Source of the DNA: Bacillota bacterium
GTDB taxonomy: Bacteria; Bacillota; GCA-003054495; Carboxydocellales; JAJZTU01
Assembly: GCA_021848765.1 (NCBI GenBank)
Contig: JAJZTU010000077.1
Coordinates: 2,350 to 12,378, forward strand
DNA length: 10,029 nucleotides
Reading direction: 5' to 3'
In this document: positions 1 to 4,964 of the stretch, in pieces
How the letters are laid out: each line of letters begins with the position of its first letter
Position numbering within the stretch: position 1 is the first letter of the stretch
The notes under the pieces: generated by a model
What the model saw: the letters and a program-made list of their open reading frames with translations, nothing else
Databases searched by the model: none
Told to the model about the DNA's origin: nothing
Position numbers and translations under genes: made by a program

Positions 1-971
1 CCGGTGACCTTGCGCATCCTGACTGTGGTGCGGCCACACCGGCACGGCTCCGGGTTGAGCACAGAGATATCCCGGGTGCGGTAGCGAATCACCGGGAATG
101 CTTCCTTGGTCAGAGTGGTGAAGACCAGCTCTCCCTCCTGGCCATAGCCCACAGGTTCGCCGTTTTCCGGATTAATGACCTCCACCAGGAAATGATCCTC
201 GGAAATGTGCAGGCCGTCACAGTATTCGCATTCTCCGGCTACCCCCGGACCCATGACCTCACTGAGACCGTAGTTGTCGGTGGCTTTAATACTCCACCGG
301 GCTTCAATTTCCTGGCGCATATTCTCAGTCCAGGGTTCTGCTCCGAAAAGCCCCAGCCGGAGTTTAAGCCCCCGGGGGTCGATCCCCATCTCCCGGGCCG
401 TCTCAGCCATATACAGGGCATAGGAAGGTGTACTTACCAACACTGTAGAGCCAAAGTCCTGCATGAGCATAATCTGCTTTTGGGTATTTCCGATGGAAGC
501 GGGGACAATGGTAGCGCCTACCCGCTCCAACCCATAGTGCAGGCCAAAGCCACCGGTAAACAGGCCATAGCCAAAGCTGATCTGGGCGATATCGTCATCT
601 TGTACACCGGCCTGACAGACTATTCTGGCAATTAGATTAGTCCAGGTCTGGATGTCCCGTTTGGTGTAACCCACTACAATGGGCTTGCCGGTTGTCCCTG
701 AAGAAGCATGGACTCTGACCACCTCTTTCATGGGGACAGCAAATAGCCCGAAGGGATAATTGTCCCGCAGGGCATCCTTAGTGGTAAAGGGCAGTTTGGT
801 GATATCCTCCGGTCTCTTGATATCCCTTGGTTTGACATTGTAACGCTCAAAAAGTTCCCGGTAAAAGGGTACACGCTCATAAAGCCGGTAAAGAGTAGAC
901 TGGAGACGGTCCATCTGAATGGCTCGCAACCTTTCCCTGTCAATGCATTCAGCGCTTTCTTCCCAAATCAT
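1..971 (-). CDS. paaK: Phenylacetate-CoA ligase, partial (C-terminus beyond left edge)
   Basis: This is an adenylate-forming ligase that would activate phenylacetate (or a related aryl acid) with ATP and CoA, in the cytoplasm. The frame is open from the ATG at 971 to the left edge: 323 complete codons. The family is about 430-440 residues, so roughly 110 C-terminal residues lie outside. Visible signatures are the N-terminal LYERVPFYRELF-type segment (residues about 30-41), the P-loop SSGTTGKP (90-97), FGYGLFTGGFG (133-143), the YGLSE adenylate motif (234-238) and RYRTRD (296-301). A CxxCxG-like PEPCRCGR follows at 308-314, typical of PaaK. I chose ATG 971 because a GGGGGAC ribosome site lies about 8 bases upstream; the ATG 20 bp further upstream is in another frame. 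Paralogues often act on indolepyruvate-pathway or other aryl acids, so the exact substrate is open. Confidence 0.93.
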   Translation of the reverse strand, partial: MIWEESAECIDRERLRAIQMDRLQSTLYRLYERVPFYRELFERYNVKPRDIKRPEDITKLPFTTKDALRDNYPFGLFAVPMKEVVRVHASSGTTGKPIVVGYTKRDIQTWTNLIARIVCQAGVQDDDIAQISFGYGLFTGGFGLHYGLERVGATIVPASIGNTQKQIMLMQDFGSTVLVSTPSYALYMAETAREMGIDPRGLKLRLGLFGAEPWTENMRQEIEARWSIKATDNYGLSEVMGPGVAGECEYCDGLHISEDHFLVEVINPENGEPVGYGQEGELVFTTLTKEAFPVIRYRTRDISVLNPEPCRCGRTTVRMRKVT

Positions 972-1020
972 CAGGTTCGTCCCCCATTTCTCCGTAAAAA
1001 CAATCCAGCAACAGGTATAG

Positions 1021-1061
1021 AAAAACTAAGGTTACCCCAGTTTGTCCCTGCGGGTAACCTT
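1021..1061 (-). terminator. Intrinsic terminator between aminotransferase gene and paaK
   Basis: Read on the minus strand, a perfect 10-bp stem (AAGGTTACCC at 1061-1052 with GGGTAACCTT at 1037-1028) encloses a 14-nt loop. It is followed by AG and TTTTT (1025-1021). A short CAG/CTG pairing can extend it inward. It lies about 105 nt after the aminotransferase stop and about 50 nt before the paaK start. It most simply ends the lrp-aminotransferase operon; because it is so close to paaK it could instead act as an attenuator in a paaK leader. I see no convincing paaK promoter in the 50 bp between. Confidence 0.8.
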
Positions 1062-1166
1062 GAAAGTATTCGCCATAATGAACGCAATTTCCTGCTCTTG
1101 GATTGCTGTTTGTCAGTAAATTGTCCGTAATTCTCACACAATTTGGCCGGAACAATTTGCCTGGGA

Positions 1167-2348
1167 TTAACTCAACCGCTTGGATACAAAGCCGGCAATC
1201 CTCTCCAGCGCCTCATTAAGCTGTTTCACTGAAGCAGCATAAGAACAACGGATATGGCCTTCTCCCGGCTGGCCGAAAGCGGTACCCGGCACAACAGCTA
1301 CATTGGCCTCCTTGAGAAGCGCTTCCGAAAATTCCTCACAGTTTAGGCCGGTCTTCTCAATGGAAGGGAAGATATAGAAGGCTCCCCTGGGTTCAAAGCA
1401 GTCCAGGCCCATCTGGCGAAAACCGTGGAGCATAAGTTTACGGCGCTGATTATACTGCTTTACCATCTCCTCCATAGCCCCTTTACCGTTGCGCAGCGCC
1501 TCCAGGGCTGCCATCTGGGCGGTAATGGGAGCACAGAGCATGGTATACTGGTGAATTTTCACCATGGCCCCGATAAAGTCCGGATTCCCGCAGGCGTAGC
1601 CAATACGCCAGCCGGTCATGGCATAAGCTTTCGAAAACCCGTTTAAGAGGATAGTCCGGTCCCTCATACCGGGAAGACTGGAAAAACAGGTGTGCTGACC
1701 TTCATAAGTGAGTTTATCATAAATTTCATCGGCAATTACAATCAGGTCATATTGCTCAATTATTTTTGCCAGCGCTGCCAGCTCAGGTCCACTTATCGTA
1801 GCCCCGGTGGGGTTGCTGGGGTAGGCAATTATCACAGCTTTGGTCTTGGGGGTGATGGCTGCTTCCAACTGCCGGGGGGTGAGCCTGAATTCATTTTCCG
1901 CAGTGGTCGCTACCGGGACCGGGACACCCCCGGCCAGGGCAGTACAAGCTGAATAGGATACATAGCAGGGTTCGGGAATGATTACCTCATCACCCGGGGA
2001 TAGGATAGCCCGCATGGCCAGGTCCATGGCCTCACTGACCCCTACAGTGACCACGATTTCCTTACGGGGGTCATAGGTAACGCCGAAATCGCCGTAAATA
2101 TTCCGGGCTATAGCTTCCCGTAATTCAAGCAGGCCGTAATTGGATGTATACATGGTCATTCCTTTTTCCAGGGAATAGATGCAGGATTCCCTGATTGACC
2201 ATGGTGTCACGAAGTCGGGTTCCCCTACCCCCAGGGAAATTACTCCTTTCATTTCGGCCACCAAGTCAAAAAATCTCCTGATTCCGGAGGGGGGTATATT
2301 TCTCACCACCGGGGACAGTCTTTGTGCCCAGTTTGTAACAGCGTTCAT
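1167..2348 (-). CDS. Class I PLP-dependent aminotransferase (aspartate/aromatic-type, I-gamma subgroup)
   Basis: This cytoplasmic transaminase moves an amino group between an amino acid and a 2-oxo acid. At 393 residues it is the normal length. Motifs in order: SLGVGEPDF (38-46), SNPTG (178-182, with the PLP-contacting Asn179), ADEIYDKLTY (206-215, Asp207 and Tyr210), NGFSKAYAMTGWRIGY (236-251, Schiff-base Lys240 and Arg248), and HIRCSY (365-370, Arg367, which in this fold binds the substrate alpha-carboxylate). All key residues are present. The start ATG overlaps the stop of the Lrp-type gene as ATGA, so the two are probably translationally coupled; its own ribosome site is weak (GGTG). Expression should depend on the T-box leader upstream of the pair. 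The I-gamma family includes aspartate, aromatic (PatA) and other aminotransferases, so the substrate cannot be fixed from motifs. Confidence 0.93.
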   Translation of the reverse strand: MNAVTNWAQRLSPVVRNIPPSGIRRFFDLVAEMKGVISLGVGEPDFVTPWSIRESCIYSLEKGMTMYTSNYGLLELREAIARNIYGDFGVTYDPRKEIVVTVGVSEAMDLAMRAILSPGDEVIIPEPCYVSYSACTALAGGVPVPVATTAENEFRLTPRQLEAAITPKTKAVIIAYPSNPTGATISGPELAALAKIIEQYDLIVIADEIYDKLTYEGQHTCFSSLPGMRDRTILLNGFSKAYAMTGWRIGYACGNPDFIGAMVKIHQYTMLCAPITAQMAALEALRNGKGAMEEMVKQYNQRRKLMLHGFRQMGLDCFEPRGAFYIFPSIEKTGLNCEEFSEALLKEANVAVVPGTAFGQPGEGHIRCSYAASVKQLNEALERIAGFVSKRLS

Positions 2349-2839
2349 GGGGTAATCACCAACCTTTTGTCATCTTCATGTTTGCCATTTAAAATAACTC
2401 CGCCCATTTTATACTTTTTGAGCACAAAGTGGGTACCGGTGCTCTGAACACCGTCAATGGTGGCCAGCTTTTCGGATACAAACATGGCCACTTCTTTCAG
2501 GGATTGCCCTTCGATTAGCACCGCCAAATCATACCCGCCCGACATGAGCAGTACTGACTTTACCTCGGGATAGCGGTAAATCCGTTCAGCCAAACTATCA
2601 TAGCCCGCATCTCTTTGCGGCGCTATCTTTACCTCGATCATGGCTGTAACGGTATCATCACCGAGCTTTTCCCAATTTACGATGGTATTGTATTTGATGA
2701 TTATTTTTTGTGCTTCCCATTCCGCTATTTTCGCTCGGACTTCTGCTACATCCATGCCCAGCATGATGGCGATTTGCTCCGCACCGGTACGGCTGTCATT
2801 TTCGAGAATCTCCAGGATTTGTTTTTCTCTTTGAGTCAT
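2345..2839 (-). CDS. Lrp/AsnC-family transcriptional regulator
   Basis: This is a DNA-binding regulator that usually senses an amino acid. At 164 residues it has the family length. Residues about 5-45 form the N-terminal winged helix-turn-helix (EKQILEILENDSRTGAEQIA begins it). Residues about 66-145 form the RAM/AsnC effector-binding domain, with the typical SGGYDLAVLIEG turn at 100-111. The start ATG at 2839 has an AGGGGG ribosome site about 8-9 bases upstream. The stop overlaps the aminotransferase start by 4 bp. A paired Lrp-type regulator and aminotransferase suggests that the regulator senses the amino acid made or consumed by the enzyme; that is inference. Family members commonly repress their own promoter, and a 16-bp dyad just after the predicted transcription start (3186-3201) is a candidate site. 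The last 15 or so residues (NGKHEDDKRLVITP) are a charged tail beyond the RAM domain. Confidence 0.92.
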   Translation of the reverse strand: MTQREKQILEILENDSRTGAEQIAIMLGMDVAEVRAKIAEWEAQKIIIKYNTIVNWEKLGDDTVTAMIEVKIAPQRDAGYDSLAERIYRYPEVKSVLLMSGGYDLAVLIEGQSLKEVAMFVSEKLATIDGVQSTGTHFVLKKYKMGGVILNGKHEDDKRLVITP

Positions 2840-2914
2840 TCGCTTTACCCCCTAAAATAGTCAATAGGCACAATGAGCAACTGACTAAATAAAAATACAT
2901 TCAGGAAATGAAAC

Positions 2915-2945
2915 AAAAAATCCCGTCCCCAAATAGGGACGAGAT
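2915..2945 (-). terminator. T-box regulated intrinsic terminator
   Basis: On the minus strand, ATCTCGTCCC (2945-2936) pairs over 10 bp (one G-U) with GGGACGGGAT (2929-2920) around a TATTTG loop, followed directly by a run of Ts (2920-2915). The T-box motif ends six bases before the stem, at 2951, so antiterminator and terminator folds are mutually exclusive, as the mechanism requires. The Lrp-type gene starts about 75 nt further on. Confidence 0.9.
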
Positions 2946-3185
2946 TGTCTCGCGGTACCACCCTAGTTAGACCGGTGAATGTTCCATAACGGTCTCCCTC
3001 AGTCTGCCGATAACGGGGCAGGACCGGACAGGCTTAACAGAATAATACTTTCCGGAAAATCTCCTCAGGAAAAATATTCCTTTAGCCCACAACTCTGGGA
3101 CGGCCCGGGGTCTTCCATCCTGCCGGGCTCCCACCCTCCCCGGCTCGCTGTCGGCGCTCCAACCCCTTCATTCCCTTCATAGTCT

Positions 3186-3201
3186 TTAGCTATGCAGCTA
3201 A
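3186..3201. repeat. 16-bp perfect dyad just downstream of the predicted transcription start
   Basis: TTAGCT-ATGC-AGCTAA (plus-strand reading) is a perfect 6-bp inverted repeat with a 4-base spacer. It lies about 8-24 nt inside the predicted T-box transcript. As RNA it would make a hairpin before Stem I. As DNA it is a candidate operator for the Lrp-type regulator encoded downstream. The first arm of the transcript (UUAGCU) can also pair with GGCUAA at 3087-3082, possibly closing the base of Stem I, so the dyad could be part of an alternative leader fold. Confidence 0.5.
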
Positions 3202-3215
3202 CTATATTGTTTAAG

Positions 3216-3245
3216 ATTTTATCACAGGGGACAAAGGCAAGTCAA
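3216..3245 (-). promoter_or_regulatory. Sigma-A-type promoter with extended -10 for the T-box operon
   Basis: On the minus strand TTGACT (3245-3240) is followed after 18 bp by TAAAAT (3221-3216), with TGA immediately before it giving an extended -10. Transcription would start near 3209, just before the T-box Stem I region. The -35 box lies only about 14 bp after the stop of the UbiB-like gene, and no terminator separates them. Confidence 0.75.
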
Positions 3246-3258
3246 CATCAATTCTTTC

Positions 3259-4893
3259 CTAACGGAGCTTCTGCAGAAAAAATACCACCATCCAACTTCC
3301 CAGAGCCACTGAGGTTACAAATCCAATCAAGCCGAGAATGGGGAAGCCGTAGAAAGAGGGTCCTACCCTGGAGTGAATGGCTAATGCGGAAGCAACGGTT
3401 ATAGCGGATAAAATCATACTTAAGGCAATCCGGCTGGAGATCACCTCTAACATATCATACAGCCACTGGAGGTTGCGATGGTGGAAAATAAAGCGCATTT
3501 CCCCTCTGGCCAGTTGTTTCAAAATGCTGCCCAATTCCTCGGGAAGGTCCCAGACTACCTCCTGCCAGGACAGCATTTTTCGGGCGATGGTTTGCTGGTT
3601 AGTGGCCTGGTACACCCTTTGCTGCAGGCACAAGTTGCCCAGGGGACCGGCTACGGACAAAATGTTAAACCTTGGGTCAAGTTCCCGGGCCAAACCCTCT
3701 CCCAGGATCAGCGCTTTACCCAACAGGAAAAAGGGTGCGGGCATTTTAAGCCCGTGACAGAGGGATATCTGAATCATGCCCTGTAAAATATGGCCAAAGG
3801 TGATTGGCTCTAACCCCATTCCTTTGATCATATTAACCAGATTGGCCATATCTTCGTAGAGGTGGTGTTGATTGATTTTAGCAGTTGCCTGGCCCATGAC
3901 CTGGGATAGTTCCACTACCTTCCCCACATCCCCCTGCCACAGGGCCAGCATTAGTTCACCGGCCTGAGACCTGAATTCAGCGGTAAAGCGACCGGTAATC
4001 CCAAAGTCCAAAAAAGCGAGGCGCCCGTCAGCCAGTATCTGAACATTACCGGGGTGCGGGTCTCCGTGAAAAATACCGTCCCGGAAAAATGGGACCAGCA
4101 GGGCCAGCATCAGAGTTTTGGCTATTTCGCCCGCAAACCGGGGTGTGACTGAACCGCAGTAATCCGCAATCTTCTGCCCCTCGAGCCACTGCATGGTTAA
4201 GATTTCCTTGGTGCTGTAGAGCCAATATACTTTAGGAATTACAACGGTGGGAAAATCAGCAAGTATTTCCCTAAAACTCTCAATATTGTGTCCTTCATTA
4301 CGAAAATCCAGTTCTTGCAGAATAGAGCGTTCATAAGAGCTGAGAATTTCCTCGGCATTACAGACCCGGTCCAGAAATAACTGTCTTCTTATGTAAGGAA
4401 GCAGCCTTTTTAGAATAAGAATGTCTTTAGTAATGATTTCCCGGATGTGGGGGCGTTGAATTTTTACTGCTACTCTTTCTCCAGTGGTTAGGATGGCAAA
4501 ATGAACTTGACCAATGGAGGCGCTGGCAGTAGGGTTATAATCAAAAAAAGCGAAAACCTCCTGAGGAGGCCGGCCGTAACTTCGTAATACCTGCTGTCTG
4601 ACCTCCCCGGGAGTCATCGGCTCAACCCGGTCCTGCAGAAAAGTTAATTCCGAAGCCAACTGCCGGGGTATCAGATCCGGGCGGGTGCTCAGAAGTTGGC
4701 CAAGCTTAATAAAGGCGGGTCCCAGGTCCTCAAACAACAGGCGTATCCGGCGGGCAAACTCATTCTGTTGTCCGGGTGTCCACCATTCCCAGTTCTTTAG
4801 ATTGTATTGACTCTTAAAGAGAAAAAAGGGAAATCTATGCCTAGTCAATACCCTCAGGATTTCCCACCAGCGATTGCGTCTACCAACCTGCAT
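3259..4893 (-). CDS. ABC1/AarF/UbiB-family kinase-like membrane protein
   Basis: This belongs to the atypical protein-kinase-like UbiB/ADCK family, known for roles in quinone biosynthesis or lipid handling at the membrane. At 544 residues it has the usual length. Visible elements: the diagnostic KxGQ motif in FIKLGQLLSTRPDLIP (61-76), the alanine-rich nucleotide loop ASASIGQVH (123-131), VAVKIQRP with the kinase Lys144, ELDFRNEGHN (ExD, 194-202), the catalytic-loop-like HGDPHPGN (276-283) and DFG (296-298). The C-terminus has two hydrophobic spans (about 490-508 and 513-540), the expected membrane anchor. The ATG at 4893 is preceded by GGGGGAAACGTGA, a good ribosome site. It follows the c-di-GMP gene by 71 bp on the same strand and may be co-transcribed with it. 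A quinone link is not shown by neighbours here, so I give no symbol. Confidence 0.93.
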   Translation of the reverse strand: MQVGRRNRWWEILRVLTRHRFPFFLFKSQYNLKNWEWWTPGQQNEFARRIRLLFEDLGPAFIKLGQLLSTRPDLIPRQLASELTFLQDRVEPMTPGEVRQQVLRSYGRPPQEVFAFFDYNPTASASIGQVHFAILTTGERVAVKIQRPHIREIITKDILILKRLLPYIRRQLFLDRVCNAEEILSSYERSILQELDFRNEGHNIESFREILADFPTVVIPKVYWLYSTKEILTMQWLEGQKIADYCGSVTPRFAGEIAKTLMLALLVPFFRDGIFHGDPHPGNVQILADGRLAFLDFGITGRFTAEFRSQAGELMLALWQGDVGKVVELSQVMGQATAKINQHHLYEDMANLVNMIKGMGLEPITFGHILQGMIQISLCHGLKMPAPFFLLGKALILGEGLARELDPRFNILSVAGPLGNLCLQQRVYQATNQQTIARKMLSWQEVVWDLPEELGSILKQLARGEMRFIFHHRNLQWLYDMLEVISSRIALSMILSAITVASALAIHSRVGPSFYGFPILGLIGFVTSVALGSWMVVFFLQKLR

Positions 4894-4898
4894 TCACG

Positions 4899-4951
4899 TT
4901 TCCCCCACCGGTCCAATTTTGGCTACCTATAGTAGTATGGGGAAAAATTGG
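4899..4951 (-). promoter_or_regulatory. Inverted repeat and possible ribosome-site-sequestering element upstream of the ubiB-like gene
   Basis: The 71-bp gap holds an 8-bp inverted repeat (plus-strand CCAATTTT at 4913-4920 and AAAATTGG at 4944-4951) with a nested CTAC/GTAG. On the minus-strand transcript an alternative pairing exists: UUUCCCC (4945-4939) is exactly complementary to GGGGAAA (4905-4899), which is the ribosome site of the UbiB-like gene. The two pairings overlap and cannot both form. No T-run follows on the minus strand, so it is not a terminator for the upstream gene. Function is speculative. Confidence 0.35.
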
Positions 4952-4964
4952 TGTTTTTATGTAG

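Larger units (their letters stand above)
2915..3210 (-). promoter_or_regulatory. T-box riboswitch leader (tRNA-sensing) for the lrp-aminotransferase operon
   Basis: The canonical T-box sequence AACTAGGGTGGTACCGCG lies on the minus strand at 2968-2951, matching the family consensus AANNNGGGTGGNACCGCG. Upstream is a Stem I-like region. Its apical helix is GCCGGG pairing with CCCGGC around an AGGGTGGGAG-type loop (about 3150-3120), preceded by an AGCGAG-type bulge, and a GGAAGACCCC segment (3116-3107) lies where the specifier loop strand is expected. Downstream is an intrinsic terminator that competes with the antiterminator. In this family uncharged tRNA pairs with the specifier codon and the UGGN bulge and allows readthrough. 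Reading GAA-GAC-CCC gives specifier GAC (Asp), which would suit an aspartate-type aminotransferase. However, a one-base shift reads ACC (Thr), and the bulge UGGU prefers a tRNA with discriminator A. The cognate tRNA is therefore unresolved. Confidence 0.93.

Noticed and set aside
192..635. 147-codon plus-strand open frame
   Set aside because: It lies antisense to the clear PaaK reading frame and its translation resembles no family; it is a shadow.
949..1155. 68-codon minus-strand open frame before paaK
   Set aside because: It runs through the terminator hairpin, overlaps the paaK start in another frame, and has no family resemblance.
2979..3182. 67-codon plus-strand open frame
   Set aside because: It is antisense to the T-box leader, and the proline/serine-rich translation reflects RNA-structure sequence.
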